DNA from: Timaviella obliquedivisa GSE-PSE-MK23-08B
GTDB lineage: Bacteria; Cyanobacteriota; Cyanobacteriia; Elainellales; Elainellaceae
NCBI GenBank assembly: GCA_019358855.1
Contig: JAHHII010000001.1
Span: 62,001-126,000, forward strand
Length of the DNA: 64,000 nucleotides
Reading direction: 5' to 3'
In this document: positions 47,315 to 56,205 of the stretch, piece by piece
Layout: every line of letters starts with the position of its first letter
Numbering within the stretch: the stretch's first letter is position 1
Notes under the pieces: generated by a model
Databases searched by the model: none
What the model saw: only the letters and a program-made list of their open reading frames with translations
Told to the model about the DNA's origin: nothing
Made by a program: the position numbers and the translations under genes

Positions 47315-47340
47315 TTGCCCTGTTTACCAATTTTTAGTCA

Positions 47341-47724
47341 TCAAGGTACTTCATAAGGATTCACCATAAGCAATCCATCAATTTGTGTAAAGTCACGGAT
47401 GTTTCTCGTCACCAATCTCAACCCATCGACAAGTGCTGTTGCAGCAACTATTGCATCAGGAAGCTTAATTTTATGTGCTTTTCTAATTTTAATCGCCTGT
47501 TCCGCAACCTCTAAACTAAGCGATATCTCTATCAAACTAGCAAGTAACTCTCTTGCTTGAGCTTCAGCCAATTTGGGCTGTTGAAAGCCTAAAAGCTCAA
47601 TCTTGGAAACAATAGAATATGCACCCTCTCCCACCAGACCATCTTCCAAAAACGTATTCCCTCTCTCATTTAAAGACCCATTTAATTGATAAATCAAAAT
47701 ATTGCTATCGAAAAGATACTGCAT
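47341..47724 (-). CDS. vapC: VapC-type PIN-domain toxin
   Basis: From ATG 47724 the product has 127 residues with YLFDSNILIYQL, SKIELLGFQ, IKLPDAIVAATAL and LVTRNIRDF carrying the PIN acids. It starts seven bp after the upstream VapB-like gene. The longer open frame upstream overlaps VapB and is not preferred. Confidence 0.9.
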   Translation of the reverse strand: MQYLFDSNILIYQLNGSLNERGNTFLEDGLVGEGAYSIVSKIELLGFQQPKLAEAQARELLASLIEISLSLEVAEQAIKIRKAHKIKLPDAIVAATALVDGLRLVTRNIRDFTQIDGLLMVNPYEVP

Positions 47725-47731
47725 GGCACTC

Positions 47732-47995
47732 CTATTCACCCCAATCTTCTCGACGCTGGCGATCGAGTTCAGCATCTATTTCATCCGGTGTTCGACTGCC
47801 CCAGCTTCCACGAGTAGATATTAATACCTTCCTCGCTCGCTCTCTTGCTTCAGTCAAAGTCTGAGGTGCCGAATGGTTTTCTGGCTGGGTTGCTTCAGGC
47901 TTAAGCTGATCCATCACATGACTCATCACCTGCCATTGTTCTTCAGGCGTTAATTGATCGATGTTATTCAAAACCTGCTGGAGTAAAGCGTTCAT
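47732..47995 (-). CDS. VapB-like antitoxin, directly after hsdM
   Basis: An 87-residue protein whose start codon is one base after the hsdM stop (TGATATG), so it is translated with hsdM. Its C-terminal GSWGSRTPDEIDAEL and terminal DWGE are shared with the orphan antitoxin at 45475-45723. It precedes vapC on the same transcript. Confidence 0.82.
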   Translation of the reverse strand: MNALLQQVLNNIDQLTPEEQWQVMSHVMDQLKPEATQPENHSAPQTLTEARERARKVLISTRGSWGSRTPDEIDAELDRQRREDWGE

Positions 47996-47996
47996 A

Positions 47997-49478
47997 TCAC
48001 TTTCTCGGTGTAGTAGATTGCTCTAAACACAATTGTAAGGCAGTCTTCAAAGCCATTCGCGCCTCGTCTGCCGCCGCCGCCGCCGCCTGATATTGCTTCA
48101 ACAGAGCAATCGGGTCTTCATGAACATTCTCCGGCGTATTCGGGTTTTTAATATCCAGGTTGTAGCCATTAGCAGCGATCGCTTCAACCGACACTTTCCA
48201 AGCAAACTCAGTTTCCTCCCGGTGATCCCACCAGGCTTTCTCCACCTCAAACTCCTCAATTCGCATCGGCTTCGTCTTGTTATAAGACTTCGCCCCCGGC
48301 GGGTAAGGATGCTCGTAATACCAAACCTCAGCCGTTGGCGTGCCCTTCGTAAAAAACAAAATATTAGTCCGAATGATAGTGTACGGACTAAACACCCCAT
48401 TCGGCAGCCGCACGATCGTATGCAAATTACAGTCCCGCAGCAGCTTCTCCTTAATCCGCGTCTTAATCCCTTCGCCAAACAACGTCCCATCTGGCAGCAC
48501 GATCGCCGCCCGACCTCCCGGCTTCAGCAACTCCATCACCAGCACCAAAAACAAATCCGCCGTCTCCCGCGTCTGAAACTCCGTCGGAAAACCCCGCTCA
48601 ATGCCATCCTCCTCCATGCCCCCAAACGGCGGATTCGTCACCACAATATCCACCTGATCCTCGCGCCCATAGTCTCGCAGCGGCTTCCGCAGCGTATTAT
48701 CATGGCGCACATTCGTTGGCACTTCAATGCCATGCACCATCATATTGGTCACACAAAGCAGATGCGGTAGCTGCTTTTTCTCCACCCCCAAAACGCTCCG
48801 CTTCACCTGCTCCAAATCTTTCGGTGATTTGATTTGCTGCTTCAAATGCTCGTAGGCATAGGTCAAAAAGCCGCCCGTTCCACACGCCGGATCAAGCACT
48901 TTCTCGCCCAACTGTGGGTTCACCCGATCGATCGCAAACTGAGTCAGCGCCCTGGGCGTATAAAACTCTCCCGCATTGCCTGCACTTTGGAGATCCTTCA
49001 GAATCTGCTCATACAGATCGCCAAACAAATGCAGCGTTTTCGACTGGTTAAAATCAATGCTTGCATTAATCTTGTCTACCACCTGACGCAGCAACGTCCC
49101 CGACTTCATGTAGTTGTAGGCATCCTCAAACACACTGCGCAGCAGGAGCGATCGCTGCTGTGCCACACCCTCCAAATCCTTCCCATCTAGTGCCTTAAGC
49201 TGAGGAAACAATCGCCCATCAATCACTTCTAGCAGATCCGTTCCAGTGGGCGTATCCTTTCCTAACTTAGTGCTATCTGCCCAATCATTCCACCGCAACC
49301 CAACTGGAATTGGCGACTCATACTCATCTACATCCAGTTCCAACTGCGCATCCTGGTCGCTAAAAATCTTATAAAACAGCATCCAGCCCAACTGTCCAAT
49401 CCGCTGGGCATCGCCATCCACCCCCACATCCTTCCGCATGATGTCTTGAATAGATTTGATAGTGGCGCTCAGTGACAT
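47997..49478 (-). CDS. hsdM: Type I restriction-modification DNA methyltransferase HsdM
   Basis: A 493-residue N6-adenine methyltransferase. The N-terminal helical domain is followed by motif I LDPACGTGGFLTYA (about 197-210) and motif IV VTNPPFGGMEE, both intact. It protects target adenines and forms the methylase with HsdS. The C terminus (LLKQYQAAAAAADEARMALK) occurs again in the chimera at 47180-47314. It is separated from hsdR by a MITE at 49505-49654. Confidence 0.95.
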   Translation of the reverse strand: MSLSATIKSIQDIMRKDVGVDGDAQRIGQLGWMLFYKIFSDQDAQLELDVDEYESPIPVGLRWNDWADSTKLGKDTPTGTDLLEVIDGRLFPQLKALDGKDLEGVAQQRSLLLRSVFEDAYNYMKSGTLLRQVVDKINASIDFNQSKTLHLFGDLYEQILKDLQSAGNAGEFYTPRALTQFAIDRVNPQLGEKVLDPACGTGGFLTYAYEHLKQQIKSPKDLEQVKRSVLGVEKKQLPHLLCVTNMMVHGIEVPTNVRHDNTLRKPLRDYGREDQVDIVVTNPPFGGMEEDGIERGFPTEFQTRETADLFLVLVMELLKPGGRAAIVLPDGTLFGEGIKTRIKEKLLRDCNLHTIVRLPNGVFSPYTIIRTNILFFTKGTPTAEVWYYEHPYPPGAKSYNKTKPMRIEEFEVEKAWWDHREETEFAWKVSVEAIAANGYNLDIKNPNTPENVHEDPIALLKQYQAAAAAADEARMALKTALQLCLEQSTTPRK

Positions 49479-49504
49479 ACAAATGTTCTCTTTAGTAAGA
49501 CCAA

Positions 49505-49654
49505 GAGGATGTCTGAGAAGTCTAGATTGCTATCCGATCCGCTCCCTAAATCCCCCATTCTGGGGGACTTTGAAGGAGCATTGGTTCGGAAGTGCCCCAG
49601 AATGGGGGGTTGGGGGGCGAGTGTAAGAATCTTTGATACTTCTCAGACATCCTC
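49505..49654. mobile_element. MITE family B, copy 2, between hsdR and hsdM
   Basis: A 150-bp element with GAGGATGTCTGAG and CTCAGACATCCTC ends, in inverted orientation relative to copy 1. It shares the CTAAATCCCCCATTCTGG core. Flanking triplets are CAA and TAA, so the 3-bp duplication is imperfect or decayed. The inverted pair encloses hsdM, vapBC, the hsdS/hsdM chimera and an antitoxin pseudogene. Confidence 0.8.
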
Positions 49655-49688
49655 TAAGAAACAGTTGTACCTTAATCATGACCCAGCA

Positions 49689-52043
49689 TCAAGCACCCGG
49701 ATCTTCGTAAAGCAGTTGCTCTAGCTCTCGAATTGCTGCCTGATACTGCTTCTTACCTCCAAAACTTCCGACCAGTTCCACCGGAGTTCCCAGCGTTGTA
49801 AACGGATCAAGCTGCAATACCCTGACATTCTCGATCGCCACTACTCCTTGATCGGCATATTTCTCTAGCAGCGCCACCAAAACCGCCCGCGCCATTTCAC
49901 CATACTTAGCAAACACATCTCGCTTCTGCACTTGTTTAACCCGTTCTCTGCGCGTCAGCGGCGGGCGATCGAACGCCACATGGCAAATCAAATCAAAAAG
50001 GTCATAATCCTTGCCCACCATGTCCTCCAGCGCTTCTAAAATTACGCCCTGCTCTCTCAACTCATCCAAAATTGCTTGCTTGCGATCGGCAATCTGCCAC
50101 TGATGTAAGAAGCGATCGAGAGACTGATACGCCTCATTGACCGTGCGGCGAGTGTAGTCTTTTAAGGATTCCGTCGTCAGCTTGCCATCCTTGTCGTAAT
50201 AGCTCACCCGCTCCTTTGCCACCACAAACTCTTGACGGCTCACCTGATATTTAAAACTTACTCCTGTGCCATTCTCACGTCCGGGTTCACCCTCATCTCC
50301 GCCTTCAGTTCCCTCGCGTCCCGGATCAGCAGGCTTCTTCTCTTTGCCAAAATCCTCATCCTGAAGCGGCGTTCCATCCCAATCTGGGTCATCAAAAAGC
50401 AGAGTCGCCCCCCGAAAATCAATAATTGTAAAAAAGTTTTTGCCATAATCGGGGCGCAACCGAGTTCCCCGCCCAATAATTTGCTTAAACTCCGTCATCG
50501 ACTGAATGCGCTGATCCAACACAATGACCTGACAAGTCTGAGCATCTACTCCCGTCGTCATTAGCTTAGAAGTCGTCGCAATCACCGGATAGGTTTCTTT
50601 AGGATTAATGAAATTATCAAGCTGTGCCTTACCCTCCTTCTCATCTCCGGTAATTCGCATTACATAGCGATGATCTTTTAGCACTAACTCTCGATTCAGA
50701 TCCACCTGAGTCAAAGCTTCCCGCATCCGTTCCGCATGGTCAATGTTCTCGCAGAAAATAATAGTTTTCCGCATCGGATCGCCGTCATGAAGAAATTGGC
50801 TGACATACTCCGCCACCTGCTGAGTCCGTTGGTCGAACACAATGTTGCGATCGTAGTCTCGCAGGTTGTAGTCGCGTTCCTCAATCCGTTGCCCCCGATC
50901 ATCAGATTCCCCTGCCTCTGGAGTCCAGCCCTCTAGATCTTTATCTAAACCGACCTGAATTCGTCGGAACGGAGCCAGAAAACCATCCTCAATTCCTTGT
51001 TTAAGCGAGTACTGAAAAATTGGCTTACCAAAGTAATCAATATTCGAGACGTATTTCGTTTCTTTGGGCGTAGCCGTCAGACCGACCTGCACCGCCGTTG
51101 AAAAGTAATCCAGCACCTGCCGCCAATTAGAATCATCTGCCGCACTGCCCCGGTGACACTCATCAATCACGACCAAATCAAAGAAATCGCGATCGAACTT
51201 TTCGTAAAGATTATCTCGCTCGTCATTGCCAATGATTGCCTGATACAGCCCCAGATAGATTTCGTAGGAAGTATTGATCCGTCCCATTTCATCAACAAGT
51301 TTGCGATCGAGCTTGCTCATGACCTCGCCAAACGGACGAAAATCATTAATGATCGTTTGATCTACCAAGGAATTGCGATCGGCAAGAAACAAGACCCGTT
51401 TTGCCACCTTTGTCTTCCACAACCGCCAGATAATATTGAACACTGTAAAAGTTTTACCCGCTCCCGTCGCCATCACCAACAAACAACGCTTCTGTCCACG
51501 GGCGATCGCCTCAACGGTACGATTTACTGCAAGCTGCTGATAATAACGAGGTTCCTTCCCACCAATCTCAATAAAATAAGAAGAAGTCAACAAATCCTCA
51601 TTAGCATTTTGTAGATCTTGCCACTGCTTATACCGTTCCCACAGTTCATCCGGCGATGGAAACGCATCCAAACTAATCTGCTGTTCCACTGGGCTGTAGG
51701 TGCCGCTTCGGTCATGGAACACAAACGCATCTCCATTAGAAGAAAAGACAAACGGCACTTGCAAAGCCGCCGCATAGCCTAAAGCCTGTTGAATTCCTGC
51801 CCCAACGCTGTGGCAATTGTCTTTTGCTTCAATGACCGCGATCGGTTGATTGGGCTGATAGAACAGCAAATAATCTGCAAACTTCTTTTTTCCTCGACCC
51901 GTTAACTGACCTCGAACCAGCATTTGACCATCGGTGAAATAGTACTCCCGACGCACCTGGCTCTTTTTCCAACCTGCATCATAGATTGCAGGCGTAACGT
52001 AGCGATCGCAGATATCAGATTCGCTGAGGTCTTTCTTGCTCAT
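49689..52043 (-). CDS. hsdR: Type I restriction endonuclease subunit HsdR
   Basis: A 784-residue EcoEI-like HsdR. Residues 30-120 contain the PD-(D/E)xK nuclease region (FADYLLFYQPNQPIAVIEAK). The SF2 helicase motor follows: Walker A LVMATGAGKTFTVF, DECH box VVIDECHRGS, motif III VGLTATPKE and motif VI IIGRGTRLRPD. The C terminus matches the EcoEI_R_C domain. It translocates DNA and cleaves unmodified sites. All catalytic motifs are intact. The operon runs hsdR, MITE, hsdM, TA nest, hsdS. Confidence 0.95.
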   Translation of the reverse strand: MSKKDLSESDICDRYVTPAIYDAGWKKSQVRREYYFTDGQMLVRGQLTGRGKKKFADYLLFYQPNQPIAVIEAKDNCHSVGAGIQQALGYAAALQVPFVFSSNGDAFVFHDRSGTYSPVEQQISLDAFPSPDELWERYKQWQDLQNANEDLLTSSYFIEIGGKEPRYYQQLAVNRTVEAIARGQKRCLLVMATGAGKTFTVFNIIWRLWKTKVAKRVLFLADRNSLVDQTIINDFRPFGEVMSKLDRKLVDEMGRINTSYEIYLGLYQAIIGNDERDNLYEKFDRDFFDLVVIDECHRGSAADDSNWRQVLDYFSTAVQVGLTATPKETKYVSNIDYFGKPIFQYSLKQGIEDGFLAPFRRIQVGLDKDLEGWTPEAGESDDRGQRIEERDYNLRDYDRNIVFDQRTQQVAEYVSQFLHDGDPMRKTIIFCENIDHAERMREALTQVDLNRELVLKDHRYVMRITGDEKEGKAQLDNFINPKETYPVIATTSKLMTTGVDAQTCQVIVLDQRIQSMTEFKQIIGRGTRLRPDYGKNFFTIIDFRGATLLFDDPDWDGTPLQDEDFGKEKKPADPGREGTEGGDEGEPGRENGTGVSFKYQVSRQEFVVAKERVSYYDKDGKLTTESLKDYTRRTVNEAYQSLDRFLHQWQIADRKQAILDELREQGVILEALEDMVGKDYDLFDLICHVAFDRPPLTRRERVKQVQKRDVFAKYGEMARAVLVALLEKYADQGVVAIENVRVLQLDPFTTLGTPVELVGSFGGKKQYQAAIRELEQLLYEDPGA

Positions 52044-52271
52044 TCTCTAGGGCTAAAACTTAGGGGCATGTCTCTAGAGTATGCCCTTCAACCTAACCGC
52101 CTAGTCGAACTACTCAAGACTTCACGGTTTAGAGAGAGAACATCAAGGGCAATTACAAGGGCAATTCATTGGAATGCATCCAAATCATTACGAACAGAGT
52201 ACTTCTGATGAGCAGACTTCACCAGACTGCTGAGTGACGAGTCAAAATAAATCACAATCAAGGACGTAATT

Positions 52272-52922
52272 ATGCATAACGAGAAGATGCGGAGCGCAAA
52301 CAAACTCATGCGTCGTTTCCTGATGGGAGCTTTGACGTGTCTGTTATTAGCCACTCTATCTACGCCTGCGTTGAGTCAGTTTACATCTAAGGTGCCAACG
52401 CAGCAGAGCCAAACGGTGACTGATTCCATGTCTGTAGGAAAAATGCTGGATATTAGTCTAGAGTCAGCTAAATCTACACTCGTGGCACAAGGAATGACTG
52501 AGAGTAAGATGAAGTCGTATGTGGCGGTATTAAGTAAGCAAAATGTCGTGCCGACTTCGCCGATGACCAATGCCCAGGGAGCAGTTGGCGGAGTTTTAGT
52601 GGGCGATCGCTTTGTTGTGCGCGGCAACTTTAGCAGCTTATCGAGCGCTATGCGAGACTATGGCACTGACCCCATTACTCCACCTAATCCCAACATTACC
52701 TCTGCCTTTCATATCCATCAAGGCGAACCCACTGAGAATGGACCCTTTCAGTACGCGCTCAATGTAACAACAGATGAAACAGGACGAAAGGGCAGCGCCA
52801 TGGGAGAATACGCGCTGACAGCGGAGCAGGTTCAAGCGCTTTCTGAGGGCAAGCTGTATGTAGATTTGCACACGACGATGAACCGGGCTGGAGAACTGCG
52901 CGGTATACTCATGCCGTATTAA
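52272..52922 (+). CDS. Secreted CHRD-domain protein
   Basis: A 216-residue protein from ATG 52272, which AAGGAC precedes by six bases. A signal peptide spans about 15-36 (LLLATLSTPALSQ). Residues 95-215 form a CHRD domain (GDRFVVRGNFSSLSS, SAFHIHQGEPTENG, GKLYVDLHTTMNRAGELRG), with the HIHQG and DLHT motifs. CHRD domains are structurally known but mostly without an assigned function. It is divergent from the RM operon. Confidence 0.85.
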   Translation: MHNEKMRSANKLMRRFLMGALTCLLLATLSTPALSQFTSKVPTQQSQTVTDSMSVGKMLDISLESAKSTLVAQGMTESKMKSYVAVLSKQNVVPTSPMTNAQGAVGGVLVGDRFVVRGNFSSLSSAMRDYGTDPITPPNPNITSAFHIHQGEPTENGPFQYALNVTTDETGRKGSAMGEYALTAEQVQALSEGKLYVDLHTTMNRAGELRGILMPY

Positions 52923-53320
52923 TGGGTGATGTCGGGTTGGAGTTTTAGAGCCAACACCGATATTATTGATATTAAAAATTGGCGTTAATCAGCAGTATTA
53001 TCGGTACACGCAGACGCTAACGTGATCGTTTAAAGGTTGATGTACAGTGTCAAGTTAAACGACATGGGGACAAATTCGGCGTTGCTGAACAATAGTATGA
53101 ACCTATTCAAAGTCCCTTTCCTTTAGGAGAGGGATTTAGGGAGAGGTCTACCTAGCTGCGTTGTCGACTCGACCTAACCCCTAGCCCCTTCCCTAAGAGG
53201 GCAGGGGAACAGGATTTCATACTTGCATTCAGCAATGCCACAAATTCATTTCATCAAGTAAATCTGACTGTTGCGTACTTTCAAAATTGAGGTTGATGCA
53301 ATTTGTCCTTGCCACTGTTA
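52923..53320. other. Intergenic region containing a MITE
   Basis: Outside the MITE at 53078-53239 there is no gene. A short AT-rich stretch near 52960-52990 could serve as a weak terminator for the CHRD gene. Confidence 0.4.
53078..53239. mobile_element. MITE family C with an 8-bp target duplication
   Basis: A 162-bp element starts GGCGTTGCTGAAC and ends CATTCAGCAATGCC, and is flanked by the perfect 8-bp duplication ACAAATTC at 53070-53077 and 53240-53247. The interior holds imperfect palindromic sequence with GAGAGGGATTTAGGG. The termini differ from the other MITEs, and the 8-bp duplication implies a different transposase. The family identity cannot be assigned without a database. Confidence 0.85.
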
Positions 53321-54343
53321 TTAATTCACTGGTGAAGACGGAATTGACCAGATTGGCAATCGATTAACTTTTTGAAGGCTAAGCTCGACATATTGAGTGT
53401 TGGCGGGGTTAGCGATCGCCAACCCAAAATATCCTTCCTCGCCATCATGGGTATGAGAACCACTGCTCATAGTGGTATATCGCCCTTGCCGACGGGCTTG
53501 ATTGAAGGGAGAACCCACCACCCAATGCCAGCGCGAAGCGAACACAATCTGGGTGATGTCCTCAACCCAATCTCGCTCGCCATGCAAGTGATATACCTGA
53601 TCTACCGTATCAAAACCATTCTCACCATTAAACGTTCCTCCCATCGAAACGACCGTTAAGCGTGCATTCAGCCACTGATCTAGGTAAGAAACTGCCCCCA
53701 AGGCGACTTGCACGCCACCGCTTGTACCAATCAGGATGACATTCAGCGGCTGTTGGTGGGAGCTTGGAATGGAATGAGCCGCATTCATACGGTCAATAAT
53801 GGCATCAGCAATCCCCCGGTTGTAAATCGCCCCATAGCGATCGTCGGCAGAGATAGCAAACCGCCAGAGATTGCGAATCTTGATGAGAATATCCGCATTT
53901 TCCAGCCAACCATCTGCCTGTTTAGCTGCTTCCCAAAGCGGAGCCAGCAATCGTTCTCCATTCAAATCTTGATTAGCAGCAGAGTAGGGAAACACATCGC
54001 GAACCGCAACGCAGTTTGGATGCCACTCAACCAGGCGATTCAAAAACCGCTCTTCTCCTGGGGTCAACTGGTTAGCGGAGAAGTCTCCAACACCGGGTAG
54101 GAAGACAATGTAGCAGTTAATTGTTGAGGATGGAGTGGTTGAAGTTGCCCGATCGATCGCTGAAAGTTTCTCTAATTGATCTTTCTTCAAGCCCAGACTT
54201 TCAGTACTCTGCCTTAGCCACCAAACAATCGTACCAACTGGTGCTAACGTCCCCCAAACCAGCAGAATAAACCCTGCCAGCAGCAATAGCCGGAAAGTTC
54301 CACCGCGCAACCCTGTCCACATTCGTTTAGTCACCTGAAGCAT
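53321..54343 (-). CDS. Membrane-anchored protein with possible alpha/beta-hydrolase fold
   Basis: A 340-residue protein. A membrane segment (LLLLAGFILLVWGTLAPVGTIVWWL) at residues 18-42 is followed by a soluble domain with a GTSGG motif (VILIGTSGGVQVAL), which resembles a nucleophile elbow, and strands FLPGVGDF and LTVVSMGGTF. The late His-rich segment SSGSHTHDGEEGYFG could supply the His. The fold assignment is uncertain. It is divergent from a YIP1-like gene. Confidence 0.6.
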   Translation of the reverse strand: MLQVTKRMWTGLRGGTFRLLLLAGFILLVWGTLAPVGTIVWWLRQSTESLGLKKDQLEKLSAIDRATSTTPSSTINCYIVFLPGVGDFSANQLTPGEERFLNRLVEWHPNCVAVRDVFPYSAANQDLNGERLLAPLWEAAKQADGWLENADILIKIRNLWRFAISADDRYGAIYNRGIADAIIDRMNAAHSIPSSHQQPLNVILIGTSGGVQVALGAVSYLDQWLNARLTVVSMGGTFNGENGFDTVDQVYHLHGERDWVEDITQIVFASRWHWVVGSPFNQARRQGRYTTMSSGSHTHDGEEGYFGLAIANPANTQYVELSLQKVNRLPIWSIPSSPVN

Positions 54344-54360
54344 GATAGGTCAGGAAGCAC

Positions 54361-55023
54361 TTGTCCCATAAACCTGTTTTGAAGAAGAATCCAAAACCCA
54401 GTACCCTATACTCTAACCAACATGATTTTAGCAAGCATCTCTCATTAGCCATATCAATTTCTGTGAACCATCATTCGTCTCATACCACATTTTGGACAAC
54501 CCTACGGAATGCTTTAGCATTGAACGCCAACTTCTACGAAGACGTTCGCAATACTTCTAAGAATCGTCGCATTGCTCGAATCATCGTGTTCTTGGCAGCT
54601 TTGTCTTACATGATAGGAAGTTCGGTCATTTTGTTGATTAACCGGGCAACGGTTTCCATACTGCTTCCAGCCCTGTTGTTCAATGGATTAATTGTGATCG
54701 TAGGCTATTACTTCTGGACATTTGTCGTGTTTAAGGTTGGCCAGTGGTTGAAGCCAATTGACCCAACGTATAGAGATTTGCTTAGTCCAATCGGGTTTGC
54801 CTACGCGCCACAAGTCCTAAACTTTTTGACGCTCATTCCCCTACTAGGACAACCCATTGGACTAATTTTGTCGGTTTGGAGCCTGCTGGCAGTAATTGTG
54901 TCGGTTCGTCAGGGATTAGACATTCGCACTCGTTGGGCAGGACTGATTTGCTTGCTCGGATGGATACCGATTCAGATCGTAATTGGGTCTGTTCAAGTCC
55001 TGGAACAAGAACTGGTGAAATAG
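54361..55023 (+). CDS. YIP1-like integral membrane protein
   Basis: Up to 220 residues from TTG 54361 (AGGAAG upstream); a GTG at 54463 would give a product 34 residues shorter. After a soluble N terminus there are four to five membrane segments (IIVFLAALSYMIGSSVILLI, LFNGLIVIVGYYFWTFVVF, LNFLTLIPLLGQPIGLILS, GLICLLGWIPIQIVIG) in the pattern of Yip1 domain proteins. Its role in bacteria is unknown. It is separated by 17 bp from the divergent gene. Confidence 0.7.
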   Translation: MSHKPVLKKNPKPSTLYSNQHDFSKHLSLAISISVNHHSSHTTFWTTLRNALALNANFYEDVRNTSKNRRIARIIVFLAALSYMIGSSVILLINRATVSILLPALLFNGLIVIVGYYFWTFVVFKVGQWLKPIDPTYRDLLSPIGFAYAPQVLNFLTLIPLLGQPIGLILSVWSLLAVIVSVRQGLDIRTRWAGLICLLGWIPIQIVIGSVQVLEQELVK

Positions 55024-55371
55024 GCAGGGAATAACACTATCACCCTCGACTTGTTACCCGTGTTGAGCGAGAATTTAACTTACCGATAGAAAGCCTTAGT
55101 TCGTCTTGTGCCATCTGAACTGCATCGACGGTATCAAAACGTGCCGCCGATCTAAGTGTGCAGACCAAAGTGGAAAGTTTGGTTGACAGTTGTATAGAGC
55201 AGCAGAATTAGCATATTAGGGAAAAGCTGGTAAATTTTCTAATGTTGCACAATGAAGGGATTAACACGAGAATGTAACCCTAAATTGCTTTGGATAAATA
55301 TGCCTTAAGCGAGAGAGTGAATTCTTCTGCTATCCGACAGAGTTAGGTAGAACAGATAGGTGGCGCGATCG
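55024..55371. other. Intergenic region with an unidentified coding-like fragment
   Basis: A minus-strand frame at about 55040-55210 encodes a short stretch (RFDTVDAVQMAQDELRLS) with no start codon that I can support and no recognised family. The rest is AT-rich, and the segment may be a remnant of an older gene. Confidence 0.3.
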
Positions 55372-56205
55372 ATGAGTAATCCAGAATTGCCTCAAAAATA
55401 TGTCCTTGAGCAGCAGCGCAATGAAGTTTTGCAACAGCTTGAGGACTGGCTTGACATTCCCATGCTGATCTTCAGCTTTATCTGGCTGGCACTGTTTATC
55501 ATTGAACTAATCTGGGGACTAACTCCCCTACTAAACGCGTTGAGCGTCACGATCTGGATCATTTTTATCCTTGATTTTGGGCTAAAGTTTCTCCTGGCTC
55601 CTCGCAAACTCAGCTACCTGAGACAAAAGTGGTTAACTGTATTGTCCCTGATGTTGCCTGCGCTGAGAACTCTCCGAATCATTCGGGTGCTTCGAGCATT
55701 GCAAACAGTCCGTGCGGTCAGGGGACTGCGGTTGCTTGGAGTGATGACCCGGACAAATCGGGGCATGCGTGTCCTGGCTGCCAGCATGAATCGACGGGGT
55801 TTTGGTTATGTTGTGGCACTGACCGCGATCGCCATTCTAACTGGAGCAGCAGGCATGTACGCCTTCGAGCAAGACGCGCCTGACTCCGGCATCCCTGACT
55901 ATGGCACTGCCCTCTGGTGGACGGCAATGTTGATCACGACAATGGGTTCGGACTACTTTCCCAGAACACCGGAAGGTCGAGTTCTGTGCTTCGTCTTGGC
56001 AGTGTACGCCTCTGCCGTGTTTGGCTACGTCACCGCCACACTGGCAACATTTTTTATCGGTCGAGACGCGGAGAATCCGGAGGCAGAAGTTGCCGGAGGC
56101 AACACGTTAGCACAGCTTTCCGCAGGAATCGCCGATTTGCAAGCAGAAGTTGCAGCACTGCGAGCAGAGATTCAACTATTGCCGCCGCAGGAGAAGGCAA
56201 AATAG
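55372..56205 (+). CDS. Voltage-gated-like potassium/ion channel, six membrane segments
   Basis: From ATG 55372 the product has 277 residues. The S4-like helix carries regularly spaced Arg (LRTLRIIRVLRALQTVRAVR). The pore helix and filter are ALWWTAMLITTMGSDYFP, in which MGSD replaces the canonical VGYGD. S6 and a C-terminal coiled-coil tail (LSAGIADLQAEVAALRAEI) complete it. Selectivity cannot be read directly. ATG 55372 was chosen over GTG 55360. Confidence 0.88.
   Translation: MSNPELPQKYVLEQQRNEVLQQLEDWLDIPMLIFSFIWLALFIIELIWGLTPLLNALSVTIWIIFILDFGLKFLLAPRKLSYLRQKWLTVLSLMLPALRTLRIIRVLRALQTVRAVRGLRLLGVMTRTNRGMRVLAASMNRRGFGYVVALTAIAILTGAAGMYAFEQDAPDSGIPDYGTALWWTAMLITTMGSDYFPRTPEGRVLCFVLAVYASAVFGYVTATLATFFIGRDAENPEAEVAGGNTLAQLSAGIADLQAEVAALRAEIQLLPPQEKAK

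Noticed and set aside
48093-48770. Long plus-strand open frame opposite hsdM
   Set aside because: It is antisense to the methylase motifs, is rich in His, Arg and Pro, and has no start context; it is a shadow of hsdM.
49509-49724. Protein-coding frame crossing MITE family B copy 2
   Set aside because: The frame consists of palindromic MITE sequence read through into the hsdR end, and the same reading appears in copy 1.
55040-55210. Small gene on the minus strand
   Set aside because: Coding-like for about 40 residues but with no start codon, ribosome-binding site or recognised family; listed only as a possible remnant.
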